The notes below the pieces were generated by a model. That model was not told the origin of the DNA and ran no database searches. It worked only from the letters and a program-made list of their open reading frames with translations. Position numbers and translations under genes: made by a program. Positions 1 through 10,874 of a DNA stretch of 64,000 nucleotides are shown one piece after another (within the stretch, counting starts at the first letter, position 1; each line of letters opens with the position of its first letter). The DNA is from Cherax quadricarinatus (Eukaryota > Arthropoda > Malacostraca > Decapoda > Parastacidae), in assembly GCF_038502225.1 (NCBI RefSeq), contig NC_091369.1, positions 19,745,985 through 19,809,984 on the forward strand. The letters are read 5' to 3'.

Positions 1-454
1 TGCAGTATGGATTGCCTGGTAGGTCGATAGTTGAAGGTCATGGGATACTGAGAAGTTTTGTGGAGTCAAAAAAGGGGGGAATGGGGGTGGCATTGTTGGC
101 TTTGGACTGGCAGGGGGTCTATGACAGAGTAGAACGGGGAGCATTGGGACCTATATTTAGGAGGCAGGATTATGGGGAAGAAACAGTTAATTGGGTAACC
201 ACATTGTATAAATGAGCCAAGATGAGGGTACAGATTAATGGATGCTTGGGGGAGGAGATTATAATGGGTAGGGGACTTAGGCAGGGGTGTCCCATGTCAC
301 AAATGTTGTTTGCATGCATTCAGAACCCCTTCTATAGAATGGTTGAACGTAGTGTATGTAACAAGAGTGGGGGTGAAGGGGAGGTAGGAAAAGTGTGGCC
401 TGGAATAATAGGATATGTAAATGATACAACAGTCCTGGTTCGGGAAGGGATGCT
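1..454 (+). pseudogene. LINE copy A, reverse transcriptase fragment (Tx1/L1-like ORF2)
   Basis: This is the middle of a non-LTR retrotransposon reverse transcriptase. Two frames together give the classic blocks: a GR.IVEGHG..R.FVES segment, an ALDWQGVYDRVE block (the usual FD..A..D.V motif), GRGLRQGCPMSQMLF, and GYVNDTTVLV, where the catalytic YADD/YVDD motif is altered to YVND. A TGA at about 212 and a frame change break it. The window starts inside the ORF. The reading continues at 7880 (SEKSMVMGLG), showing that the Gypsy element at 455-7879 landed inside this LINE. Clade assignment to Tx1/L1-like rests on motif style and on the endonuclease seen in copies B and C. Confidence 0.85.
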
Positions 455-1538
455 TGTGAGGGAAAAGTTCAATAGACAGGAGTAGCGATATAGTAACAAT
501 AGTTTCATTGCCAGCTACTAGTTAAGGTAGGATAAGTCCAGCTCCCACTATTCCCCCCCCCTTTTTCCCCTCCTCGAAAGTGAGAGTTTGCTTGCCGGCT
601 ACTTGTTAAGGTAAGGTAAGTCTAGCTCTCACTGTTCCGGCCTTTTTTTTCCCCACCCGGAAAGTGATAGTTTGTTGCCGGCTGCTTGTTAAGGTAGGGT
701 CAGTCTAGCTCCCGCTATCCCTTCCCCTCCTTCTACCCTCCCCCCCCCGAAAGGTGACGTGTGGGGCTATTATCCAAACAGTAATCACTAGACTCACAGC
801 TCCCAGCACTACTGTAAGTACATGCCTGCCTTGTATTCTACTGGATTTATTGGTTGAAAGCTTCACTTTTGACCAATAATAAACTTAGTCTTTTCAGCCT
901 TGCTCTAAGTTGACTGTTGTAATAATCACCACGTCTTTTAGGTATTGTACTTTTCATGGAGAGTGATTTCTTAAGTAGTGGGTAACCTGTCTTTCTTTCC
1001 AGCTTGCATGACAGAATGGGTCACCTGCCAATCAACGAGTAAAATTAAAGGAGATGGACTAACGTTCGGAGATGTCCCAAATTCTGATCCACTTACCTGT
1101 TTGTGTATGCAAGTAGCAGGATATAACCCCTAATCATTGCAGTGGAAAAAAAAAACCTGCTTTCCTGTCATTGGGACGAATTAATCACTGCTGTACTGTG
1201 AAGAACTAGCCAGTGGGTTGTAACCAACACCTGCGACTTCCCCCCCATCATCAGCAACGGCTACGATTTCAACAACACGCAGTTTCACCAACACCAGGCA
1301 CCCAAGTTTTAGAAATATTAGCGTTGAATTCAGATATCATTTATATTTTTTATTTTTCATTTTCTTTAATGTAGGATCAATACTTCATATTTAAGTGTTT
1401 TATATTTTATATTTTCTAAATAATAAATTGTTTATGTTTGTCAATTTTTGTTCTTTTTCTATTCATTAATTTTCCTGAGGAGGAGCCAGCTTTGGTAATA
1501 CTGTCTGAAGTTGTTACAGAGTTGAGTAAGCCTTCACA
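455..1538 (+). repeat. 5' LTR of Gypsy copy 1
   Basis: A 1084-bp direct repeat of 6799-7879. It starts TGTGAGGGAAAAGTTC and ends GCCTTCACA. The U3 part holds three tandem ~83-bp units. AATAAA-like signals (aataataaac near 880, aataataaat near 1420) could serve polyadenylation. The same LTR family appears in copies 2 and 3 of this window. Confidence 0.92.
508..765 (+). repeat. Three ~83-bp tandem units in LTR U3
   Basis: The phrases ttgccagctac, ttgccggctac and ttgccggctgc recur near 508, 591 and 675. Each is followed by gttaaggta, then (a)gctc..c.ct, a C/T-rich tract and gaaagtgatag. The same block is present in every LTR of this family. Such U3 repeats often act as enhancer modules in LTR elements; that role is inferred here. 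Confidence 0.7.
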
Positions 1539-1540
1539 AG

Positions 1541-1558
1541 TGGCGACCTTGCCAGGAT
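1541..1558 (+). other. Primer binding site, Gypsy copy 1
   Basis: TGGCGACCTTGCCAGGAT begins two bases after the 5' LTR and starts with the TGG expected from a tRNA CCA end. The same 18-mer lies at 25918 in copy 2 and, with changes, at 37058 in copy 3. The complementary tRNA would end ..GGTCGCCA. I cannot name the tRNA with certainty; an Arg or Ser isoacceptor (discriminator G) is possible. Confidence 0.7.
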
Positions 1559-2104
1559 TCGCTCGACTGAATCAAGATTCAACTCCATCACGAATCTAGC
1601 ATTGGAACTTCAATGCTGCATACCACAGACGGTTACCACCAGCCATGAGTAATCATTCTCTATGGTAGGTCTACTGTACCGGCATTTAAAAGATTTGGTG
1701 ATTGTCATAGTCTCAATTTATTGTAAGTCAAGTCATGCAGGATATAATATTTAATTCTGCTATCTTTTTGTGTGCTTGAAACACTTTGGAGGATTAGACT
1801 CTTGGGACCCGAGATTTTCCAGTGACAATTTGTTTCATTGAGCTCTTCATGTTATCAAGGGAACTATCGTAGGACACTCTTGATTTGTTGGTGAGAAGAT
1901 TGGATGGTCGAGTGACCCCATTCTACTTACTGTTTGCTCAGAGCCGGCATAGAACCCTTTGTTTTCATTAATACATACTATTTAATTGAAGCAGGGATCG
2001 AGCCCTCTGGTTTATTTACAGTTTGAGCGGAGCAGGAATTGAACCCTCTGTTTTCTTTGATACCCGTTTCATTTCCTCTGATAGTTTAAGTTATTCTTGC
2101 AAGC

Positions 2105-3214
2105 ATGGAGGAATACCAGTTTTGGATAAACGCTGGAAGTAAGTTAGGAATAACAGGGAAAAATTTAGAATCTTTCATTTGTGCTAAGATCCAGGAAAGA
2201 CTTTAAGGAGAGAGAATTGAGAGAGAAGAAAGACAATTAGAAAGGGAAAAAGAAGAAAAAAAGGAGGGAGAGAGAATCGAAAGAGAAGACAAAAATGAGA
2301 AAGAGAACCTTGAAAGACAGGAGAAAAAGGAGAGAGAGAGAATTGAAAGAGAAAGCCAAGAAAGACAGTTAGAAAAGAGCGAGAAGACCAAAAAGAGCAT
2401 GATAGACTTGTTCGTGAGGAAAGAGCTAGAGAACATGAGGAGCAAGCTAAGATACGTGAGGAACAGGTTAAATTAAGAGAACTTGAGGAAAGAACAAAGG
2501 ATAGAGAACATGAGTTAATGGAGAGACAGAAGGATCTCGAGCTCGAAAAATCTCGCTTTGAATTACAGAATAAAAAAGTTAATTCTTACACAACAATAAT
2601 TAGAGGAAGGAGTAATTGAACATCATGCAGCTAGTGCACATATTCCAACACCTAATTTACCTCCCTTCACAGAGGGGGAAGACATTACTTCGTACATTAT
2701 CAGGTTTGAAAATACCGCTACCCTCTGTGAATGGCCTGCTGACACCAGGGCTACCAGGTTAGGAATGTTATTTTCTGGTACAGCTTTGAATATCTATGGA
2801 ACTTTGTCGCAGGATATCATATGTAATTATACCCTACTGAAGAAGGCAATCCTTAAAGCATATCAAAAAACCACTAATTCTTACAGGAAAGATTTCAGGT
2901 ATGCCACCTTACAGCATGGCCAGAACTTTCAACATTTACAGGTGACTCTCTTTCGCTTGTTCGACTTTTGGATAGAAAGTTCAGGAATTGATCACAGTTA
3001 TGAATCTCTTAGAGACTTCATGGTTGCTGTCCAGTTCATGACAGCTGTTCCCGACCAGATACGAACGTTCATCAAAGAACGTAACCTGATTGAAGCTGAG
3101 GAAGTTGCTGAGGCTGCTGACTTGTATGCTGAGGCTCACAATTCCTATAAAGACCTAAGGGATAGAACCCTAAGGGCAAGGGTTCATCAGACCTTAAGAA
3201 ATCAAAGCATCTAG
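2105..3214 (+). pseudogene. gag, Gypsy copy 1 (broken)
   Basis: Gag begins at the ATG at 2105 (MEEYQFW.NAGSKLG), matching the intact start of copy 2 at 26485. It meets an in-frame stop at about 2204 and several frameshifts follow across the Arg/Glu-rich coiled-coil section. The readable C-terminal part is 2765-3214: the capsid core (LNIYGTLSQDI) and then a stretch with the ESLRDFMVA.QFMTAVP and EEVAEAADL segments. Those resemble a SCAN-type capsid C-terminal domain. In family terms gag forms the cytoplasmic particle that packages the element RNA. This copy is non-functional. Confidence 0.85.
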
Positions 3215-3229
3215 TGGAAAGTAAAGTGA

Positions 3230-4240
3230 CTTCTTTTATCCGTTTGTCATTTGTGTGGTGTTAAGGGGCATAAACGTCCAGATTGTCCTTCTAAGAAGGT
3301 CCAAAAAGTTGGAAGATGTTTTAAAGACTGTAATGACCAAGCACCCTTCTGTTCAGGAACAGTTAATGGACTTAATGTATCTACCATTTTACGAGACACT
3401 GGATGCACATGTATAGCCATTTCTGATAAGCTGTTACCTAACCTTAAAGAAACTCATTCCTCTGCTATAGTTTCAGACTACTTGGGCCGTACAGACACTT
3501 TTCCTACCATCCGTTGTTACATTAGGTCTAAATGGTTCACAGGTTGGTCTGAAGCCGTACTAGCCCCCATCACTTCTTGCTCTGTACTAATAGGTAATGT
3601 AAAAGGTGCCATTCTTCCTTCTGATGCTGACCTTTCATCACCAAATATGGACATAAGTGTTTCAGATCCTCTTCCTGGAGAGTCAGAGAAGCCCCTCGAA
3701 AGCTCATATGAGATAATGTCTCGTGAGATTCATGTGGGATTAGAAACCAGTGATGCTACTCTCGAAAGCGAGGTAGTAGGATCACCGGTTCACTTGTTAG
3801 ATGAAAGTGAAGATATCGCCTCTGATACAATAAATGTCTTGACTAGGGCTCAGACCAAAGCCCAGGCTTCTCCTACTGTCCATCCTTTGATTTTCCATGA
3901 CTTCAAGCCTTTAGATATATCAAAGGACTCATTTGTCATTTTACAACGTAATTGCCCATCTCTTCAGAATTGCCATAATGCCGCTAAACAAAATCAAGTT
4001 ATCCAAAGGAAAAACTTTTCATATAAATTTGAACATATAAAAGGTATCTTGTACAAGTCAGTATTCAAATTAAATTCAGATGAGAGAGACTATTCCATCT
4101 TAGTTGTTCCAAGTCAATGCAGAGAGACTGTTCTTAAAATGGCTCATGACCTGCCAGTGGCCGGACATTTCTCGCATCGTAAAACCTTAAATAAAATTAG
4201 GGAAACCTATTTTTTTGCCAAAAATGTCCTCAGATATCAC
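3230..4240 (+). pseudogene. nucleocapsid knuckle, protease and integrase N-terminus, Gypsy copy 1
   Basis: Starts with a CCHC knuckle (C-x2-C-G-x3-H-x4-C; CGVKGHKRPDC), followed about 55 residues later by the retropepsin motif LRDTGCTC, where the DTG catalytic triad is intact. A ~150-residue acidic linker follows. The integrase zinc-binding HHCC module then begins (HDLPVAGHFSHRKT near 4146). A T-run near 4210 shifts the frame just before the second half of HHCC, so the product ends in the next frame at 4252. The order knuckle, protease, integrase is notable because RT comes later. Confidence 0.85.
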
Positions 4241-5135
4241 TACCTATTGTAGATCGTGTAAAGTTTGCCAACTGTCATCCTCCCGAGGTACCAGGCGAGA
4301 ACCTATGGTCAAAATGCCTATCTTTACCGTACCGTTTGAAAGAGTAGCTACTGACATCGTTGGTCCTTTATCTCCACTTTCATCTGGGGAACATAGATAT
4401 ATATTAACATTAGTTGATTATGCTTCGAGTTTCCCTGAAGCCGTTCCCTTAAAGACCATAACTACTACAGAGGTGGCTGAAGCTCTTTTGTCCATCTTCT
4501 CCAGAGTGGGCATCCCTAGAGAAATTTTGTCTGACCGTGGGACACAATTCACATATGAGTTAATGCAACATCTATACCAACTTCTGGGAGTGAAGCCTCT
4601 CTTCACCACACCCTATCATCCCAGCTGTAATGGGAGGATTGAGCGCCAGCATTCGATTCTCAAGTCCATTTTAAGAAAACTTTGCTCTCTTAAACCTAAG
4701 GAGTGGCATCGTTACTTACCCTGTGCTTTGTTTGCCATGAGGGAAGTTCCCAGTGACTCTTTGGGGTTTTCACCTTTTGAACTTCTATATGGTAGGCAGC
4801 CCAGAGGCCCATTGTCCATCCTTCATGACTTATGGACTAATGAGGACGTAAAGGCTGAGGCTCAGTCTTCTTATCAGTTTCTCCTTGACCTTAGATCCAA
4901 ACTTGAGGAGACCTATGACATAGTTTCGAAAAACTTGATCATGTCAATGGACCAGTACAAAACCTGTTTTGATTCCAAAAATCAGAGGAGAAATTTTAAA
5001 GTAGGAGATGAAGTTCTGGTACTTTTGCCTATCAAGTCAAATAAATTATTAGTAGCATGGAAAGGTCCATATAAAGTATTAAATTTTTTGGGGAATGTTG
5101 ACTACCTCATGGAAGTGATAGGGAAACATCCTTAA
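4215..5135 (+). pseudogene. integrase, Gypsy copy 1
   Basis: A 306-residue ORF covering the second half of the zinc module (CRSCKVCQ), the DDE core and the C-terminal GPY/F module. Catalytic positions are visible: Asp in ATDIVGPL, Asp in LSDRGTQF, Glu in NGRIERQH. The GPY/F module reads VGDEVLVLLP...WKGPYKVL. This enzyme would insert the cDNA into host chromosomes. The ORF ends early at 5135 by a frameshift or small deletion: copy 2 reads on through YHINILKKYY into the RT N-terminus. There is no stop between IN and RT in copy 2, so the two were probably one polyprotein. Confidence 0.9.
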
Positions 5136-5226
5136 GAAATATTACCGAAGAAATTCGGTTAACTGCCTTAATAACTTTGACTTAGTTTTTCCACACGAAC
5201 TTGATAAAACAACTGAAAAATGTAAA

Positions 5227-6705
5227 GTGTGTGTAATTGACACCTCTAACTTAGACTATGATGAAGAACTACATCACTTGGTGACTCTTGACCACTTGGG
5301 TGCAACAAACATTAATATTAACGAATCTTTGGATGACCATAAGAGAAATGAATTACTTCAATGTGTGAGTAACTTTTCAGACGTCTTTACTGATATTCCA
5401 GGTGTTACCTCCACGGTAGTCCATAAAATTGACTTATTGACGGACAATCCGATCAAACGGAAATTATACCCAGTTCCAGTTCACCTTAGGGATGCATTTG
5501 ACCGAGATGTAGACAAATTATTAAAACTAAAGATCATTGAAACTTTAGTATCTGCATATTGCTCACCAGTAGTCATAGTTAAGGAGGATAATTCACATAG
5601 ACTTGCTATTGACTTCATAGACCTTAATGCTATAACTCGGTGGGAAGCTGAACCTATGGCCTTGATAGATAGCAATCTACACAAATTTTATGACTCTTCC
5701 TTCTTTTCAGAGATTGATATTGCGCAGGCATAGCAGCAAGTAATGTTAGATCCTTCTTCTAAGCAGTACACCGCTTTTCCTACACACCAAAGACTGATGC
5801 AATATAGAAGTATGCCCTTCGGTTTGGTAACTGCCTCTGCTACCTACGTGAGACTGATGAGAAAGGTCTTGGGTAATATGCCAAATGTTTCAGTTTATTT
5901 TGATAACATTTATGTAGTGACATCCACGTGGGGTGAACATATCCAAACATTAACATCAGTTTTGCAATAGGTTACGCTCACATGGCCTCACTGCCAAGCC
6001 GAAGAAATGCTTCATTTGGTATAACAAGGTTGATATCTTGGACTGATGCTTTCTAATAACTCTCTGCAGCCTCTCCCCAGTAAGATCAAACCTTTATTTG
6101 AATTTAAATTCCCCAAAACTAAGAAGCTCATGCGTAGCTTTCTTGGTTCTGTAAATTTTTTTGCACGGTTTATCCCAAAGCTTACTGATCTTACAGGCAT
6201 CTTATCTGACTTCCTTAAAAAGTCTGTGAAGGAACCTCTTGAACTTAACTTTCCGACGTAGCTCGGGAAATGTTTAATGAGATTAAAAGTATTTTTTCGA
6301 AAGACCCTATACTTAAGATTCCAGATATTAATAAAACATTTTGTTTAAGAACTGATGCCTCCAATACTGGCTTACGTGCAGTGTTACTACAATACCATGA
6401 TGGTACTCCCTTCTCTGTATGCTTCCTAAGCCGGAAACTCCTTCCCACAGAAACGAGATACTCCACCATAGAAAATGAATGTTTGGCTCTTGTGTGGGGT
6501 ATCTCCAAGCTTAAATTTTATTTGCTGGGTAAAGAATTCATTTTAGAGACGGATCACAAACCTTTGATATACCTAGTAACTTTTAAAGGAACCAACAGTC
6601 GTCTCTTGAGGTGGACATTGGCACTCCAAGCTTTTAAGTTCCATATTGTGTATATCAATGGTTCATCGAATTATTTCTCTGACTGGTTAAGTTGTGACAG
6701 TCAGT
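5227..6705 (+). pseudogene. reverse transcriptase and RNase H, Gypsy copy 1
   Basis: Several ORFs (5227-5733, 5743-5970, 6046-6261, 6270-6707) read together as Gypsy RT and RNase H. Visible blocks are the N-terminal HKIDL..DNPIKRKLYPVP, RLAIDF..LNAIT, SEIDIAQA, MPFGLVTA, the active-site block VYFDNIYV, the connection LGSVNFFARFIP, then RNase H with RTDASNTGL, TIENECLALVWG and ETDHKPLIYL. The RT active site reads FDN rather than the usual FDD or VDD, a variant shared with copy 2. Stop codons and small indels near 5733, 5970 and 6261 inactivate this copy. Confidence 0.9.
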
Positions 6706-6784
6706 AGAAGATTTGCCTTATGCGTCTTCCACATGTTAGAACTTTTTCCTCGCCTATTCTTCTTATACTCCTTGACCATAAGTC

Positions 6785-6798
6785 TTGGTATGGAGGAG
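6785..6798 (+). other. Polypurine tract, Gypsy copy 1
   Basis: The purine-rich stretch ttggtatggaggag directly precedes the 3' LTR. The equivalent in copy 2 is atgggggag at 32403-32411. It would prime plus-strand DNA synthesis. Confidence 0.6.
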
Positions 6799-7879
6799 TG
6801 TGAAGGAAAAGTTCAATAGATAGGAGTAGCAATATAGTAACAATAGTTTCATTACCGGCTACTTGTTAAGGTAGGGTAAGTCCAGCTCCCGCTATCCACC
6901 CCCTTTTTCCCCCTCCCCGAAAGTGATAGTTTGCTTGCCGGCTACTTGTTAAGGTAAGGTAAGTCTAGCTCCCGCTGTTCCCGCATTTTTTCCCCCCACC
7001 CCGAAAGTGATAGTTTGATTGCTGGCTGCTTGTTAAGATAGGGTCAGTCTAGCTCCCGCTATCCCTTCCCGTCCTTCTTCCCCCCCCCCGAAAGGTGACG
7101 TGTGGGGCTCCGGTCCAAACAGTAATCACTAGACTCACAGCTCCCAGCACTACTTTAAGTTCATGCCTGCCTTGTATTCTACTGGATTTATTGGTTGAAA
7201 GCTTCACTTTTGGCCAATAATAAACTTAGTGTTTTCAGCCTTGCTCTAAGTTGACTGTTGTAATAATCACCACGTCTGTTAGGTATTGTACTTATCATGG
7301 AGAGTGATTTCTTAAGCAGTGGGTAACCTGTCTTTCTTTCCAGCTTGAATGACAGAATGGGTCACCTGCCAATCAACGAGTAAAATTGAAGGAGACGGAC
7401 TAACGTTCAGAGATGTCCCAAATTCTGATCCACTTACCTGTTTGTGTATGCAAGTAGCAGGATATAACCCCTCATCATTGCAGTGGAAAAAAAAAAACCT
7501 GCTTTCCTGTCATCGGGACAAATTAATCATGGCTATACTGTGAAGAACTAGCCAGTGGGTTGTAACCAACACCTGCGACTTCCCCCCATCATCAGCAGCG
7601 GCTACGATTTCAACAACACGCAGTGTCACCAACACCAGACACCCAAGTTTTAGAAATATTAGCGTTGAATTCAGATATCATTTACATTTTTCATTTTTCA
7701 TTTTCTTTAATGTAGGATCAATATTTCATATTTAAGTGTTTTATATTTTATATTTTCTAAATAATAAATTGTTTATGTTTGTCAGTTTTTGTTCTTTTTC
7801 TATTCATTAGTTTTCCTGAGGAGAATTCAGCTTTGGTAATACTGTCTGAAGTTGTTATAGAGCTGAGTAAGCCTTCACA
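6799..7879 (+). repeat. 3' LTR of Gypsy copy 1
   Basis: A 1081-bp direct repeat of 455-1538, starting TGTGAAGG and ending CTTCACA. It differs from the 5' LTR by scattered substitutions and small indels in the homopolymer tracts, implying an older insertion. A short ORF inside it (7349-7543) is a chance reading. Confidence 0.92.
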
Positions 7880-8138
7880 ATGGCGTTGGGGGTTTAGGAT
7901 GAACTTGTGCAATTGTTTGGAAGTGGAACAGGGATGCAGGTAAATAGTGAAAAGTCAATGGTCATGGGGTTGGGTGATTGGGTAGACAGGGGGGGAGATG
8001 TAATGTTGTGAGGAAATAAACGGTGTCTTTAAAAATTTGTGGTATCATCTATAAGAATGACTTGGACGCTGCTCTAGAGAAAAATTCAAATAGGTTCATA
8101 AATTAGACACATGTGCAACTCTTGGGTATCTTTAGTGA

Positions 8139-8173
8139 GGAAACGTTTCGCCACACAGTGGCTTCATCAGTCC
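8139..8173 (-). ncRNA. Candidate type I hammerhead ribozyme (minus strand)
   Basis: Reverse complement carries CTGATGA, one extra A, a 5-bp stem II (GCCAC/GTGGC, loop TGT) and GAAAC. GGA before and TCC after form a 3-bp stem I. It is identical to the plus-strand motif at 8312-8346. Stem III would rest on the palindrome ACGT, which suggests dimeric action, as proposed for minimal hammerheads. Activity is untested. Confidence 0.6.
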
Positions 8174-8311
8174 ATACGTAGGAGAAACTTGAAGGACAGG
8201 AGGAGAATGAGGTAATGAGTCCCTCAACCTTGAGTCGATGTGTTCAGTCCATCAATCTTGAGGGACTGATTACCTCATTCTCCTCCTGTTCTTCAAGTTT
8301 CTCCTACGTAT

Positions 8312-8346
8312 GGACTGATGAAGCCACTGTGTGGCGAAACGTTTCC
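8312..8346 (+). ncRNA. Candidate type I hammerhead ribozyme (plus strand)
   Basis: GGA (8312-8314, stem I), CTGATGA (8315-8321), extra A (8322), stem II GCCAC (8323-8327) with loop TGT and GTGGC (8331-8335), GAAAC (8336-8340), then GTT and TCC (8344-8346, stem I partner). The predicted cleavage is after U8343. GAAACGTTTC is self-complementary, so stem III could form between two molecules. A further GTAT/ATAC pairing (8308-8311 with 8356-8359) could extend stem I across a bulge. The extra A after the core is a departure from the strict consensus. Confidence 0.65.
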
Positions 8347-9462
8347 TCAGTAAAGATACCCAAGAGTTGCACATGTGTCTAATTTAGCAACATGTCGGTT
8401 CTCTGAACCATTCACCTCAAATAGGTTGTTGGAAAGGATCCTGGTGCGTCTGGGTGCATTGCAACCTCATCATCTGACCCTTGTGCAACAAGTGATTGTA
8501 ATACATGTACTATTGTATAGTAAGGTTTGGCATGTAACACCAATGTTCCCAATAACAGGGACGGTGGTTGTGGGAATCTTGAGACTGGTGTTTAAATTTT
8601 TGTGGGGTTCAAGTTGCGATTGGCTGAAGAGAGAGGTTGTAATGTTACCTCTGCACCAGGGTGGGTTGGGGTTGTTGGATTTGAGAAGGAGGGTTAAATG
8701 TGTGTTTCTTAAATGGGAGGATTTGCACGAAGGAGTGAGGGGGAAGGGGAAACTGAAAAAATATATGATAGGTTGGGTAAGTTGTCTGGTGGTATGGAGT
8801 TGAGGGAATGTGAAAATGTTTTGAGGGTTTGATGTTGGTTAGAGAGACCAGGAAAATTCGAATAGGGGTTTTGTGTAGGTTGCTTGCAGGGAGGATTGTT
8901 GTTCCAGTTGAGGGATTGTTTCCCATGTACGTGTGGAAGAGTGTTTGGTGTAGGTTTAGCAAGCTGAAGTTAAATCCTAGGGAGCGGGAGGTAACGTATC
9001 GTTTTCTGCATTGCATACTACCATTGGGGATGGTTTTACAAACCAGATGGGTGATTGTGGGCAGGAGGTGCAGAATCTGTGGGGGGATGAGATGGCGTTC
9101 CATGCAGTATAGTTTTGTGAGGGACTGGAGGGTGTTAGGTATTGGTTAAGTAGGGTGGTACAGAGGGTGGGGTCCGAGGGGTGTCGGTTCTGCGTGCATT
9201 AAGCCTAGATGTGGGAGGGTTCGATGAGGGTGTCACAAGAGCTTTGGATTATATAATTGAAGATTATATATATATATCGTGGGTGATGAGGGGGAGGGGG
9301 GTTCGTGAGGTGCGGCGGTGGGTACTTGCGGTAACGGTTTATCGTACGATGTGTCGTAACAGGGAACTGTATGGGAGGAGGTGGGCGAAGGATTTTTTGG
9401 AAGGTTATAGAATGTTGACGCTAGGGTTTCTCATGAATCTACAACTTTGGCTGAGTGAGTAA

Positions 9463-10874
9463 AGGGTGGGGGTTAGGGGATTTTATATGAGAAGAGGGAA
9501 GTTAGGTGGTCACAGTGGGGTCACCTCCTGGGGGGGGTTGAGATTGAGGTATAGAAGGTGTAGATGTGTGGCATAAATGTATGTAGCACGCAAGTGGGTA
9601 CAGAAAGCAAAGGTGATAAAATCATGTAATTATGTAGTTACGTATGGAGAATTCTGTGCTTGATATGTCAGAGTTGTCATGACCCTCGTAATATATTAAG
9701 TGTGAATTGCAGGAACTTTTGGGTCTATGTAGATTGTACGTATATAGCCTTTATTGGGCGTGTTCATATGCGATATTGGTATCGCAGTTAGAGGTTAATT
9801 TTTGTTTTGTTATTTATGTTTTGTGTTTTGGAGATTTATGCTAGGATATACTCCTTTATGGTCCGTTTGGTATACTGGGTCATTTATTTCCCGCCTGGCC
9901 CTGATTAAGGGAGTTTGTAGCGAGTGTACTGACTTTATTTTAGCATTATATAACGTGCTCATCCTGTAGATGAGGGCAGAAAACTAATGACTTCCATAAA
10001 TCTGTAATGACTCATTAAAGTTTTGTAGAGGGGAATGTATGTATGTTTTAGGGAATTTTTCTGTATCGGTGGTGAGTTGGGAAAGAGTATGTACTTGTGT
10101 TAACGGAATTATGATTAATGTGAAGGTTGTGATTAAGGCATATATTTTATAGTGAACATTCTATTGAATTGAACCTTAGTCATTTGCCATAGTAATATTA
10201 TGTAAACTATATATACCTGAAAGGCTTGGTTTCAATGGATGTTTATATACTTCATATTTTGAGCCTGGTACTGAGTGTTATCTGTACGTTATGTCATTGT
10301 TAGGTTTATCGTGAAATAGGGTCAAGTTTACCCATTCTTTTTAATGTTATATTGTTTTGAGATATGTGTATCGTGTTTTGAGGTGTTAATTTGTTGTTAT
10401 TATGACATGTGTTATGTCAGTTTATGTTAGGATATACACATTTTTTGTTTTGTTTGGTATATTGTGGTTGTCCTTCACGCATTACCCTGACAAATGGGGT
10501 TTTGTCTCTTTTTACTTTATAAAATGTGCTCATCCTGTGGAAGAATCTGATTAATATTTATTAAGTATAAGTTGAGGCTTAAGATTTTCGTTATTTTTCA
10601 ATGACTAAAGAGGGATTGTAGTGAGGCGTATGTATGCTTTTAGGCAAGTTTCTTGTGTAGGTTGTTAGTTGTGGAAGATCATGTACTTGTTTTAATGAGA
10701 TTATGATGTAGGTCATTCCTTTTATTGACTAATGTGAAGGTTGTGAACCTTTGTTACAGTCATATTATGTTAACTGTATAAACCTAAAAGGTTTCGTTTC
10801 AATGGATGTTTATATAATTTCATTTATTTTTGGCCCTGTTACTGTGGTCACCTGTAAGTTATATTCTTGCTAAG

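Larger units (their letters stand above)
455..7879 (+). mobile_element. Gypsy LTR retrotransposon, copy 1 (Gmr1-like gene order)
   Basis: A complete 7.4-kb LTR retrotransposon with LTRs at 455-1538 and 6799-7879, each bounded TGTGA...TTCACA. The gene order read along the strand is gag, CCHC knuckle, protease, integrase, reverse transcriptase, RNase H. Integrase before RT is unusual for Gypsy and is the order reported for Gmr1-like elements. It sits inside LINE copy A. The flanks, atgct before and atggc after, look like a decayed 5-bp target duplication; copy 2 of the same family has a clean 5-bp one. All ORFs are damaged by stops and frameshifts, so this copy cannot be autonomous. Confidence 0.9.
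8097..8416 (+). mobile_element. Penelope-type foldback insert with two hammerhead motifs
   Basis: A 320-bp insertion in LINE copy A flanked by an exact 11-bp direct repeat, TCAAATAGGTT (8086-8096 and 8417-8427). It contains a near-perfect inverted repeat: arm 1 about 8099-8227, arm 2 about 8259-8386, with a ~31-bp centre. A unique tail of about 30 bp follows arm 2. Each arm holds the same 35-nt hammerhead-like motif in opposite orientation. Hammerheads and inverted, variably truncated ends are features of Penelope-like retroelements, so a dead Penelope-like insertion is my best reading. No coding sequence is left. Confidence 0.75.
7880..9462 (+). pseudogene. LINE copy A, 3' part of ORF2
   Basis: Downstream continuation of the RT ORF that stops at 454. 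It begins LDELVQLFGSG and SEKSMVMGLG, then is cut by the foldback insert at 8097-8416. It resumes at 8428 with the post-RT region (LVRLGALQPHHLTLVQ, LLYSKVWHV.PMFP, VFKFLWGS, LHQGGLGLLDLR), which is characteristic of L1/Tx1-type LINEs. The C-terminal part (8829-9149 and 9181-9462) includes LNPREREVTYRFLHCILP and a CRIC cysteine pair, typical of the C-terminal zinc-binding region. Frames change several times, so the gene is dead. Copy B gives the same protein on the minus strand. Confidence 0.85.

Noticed and set aside
450..7884. Exact target-site duplication for Gypsy copy 1.
   Set aside because: Flanks are atgct and atggc, matching at only three of five positions. The insertion is certain from the split LINE, but the duplication cannot be claimed as exact.
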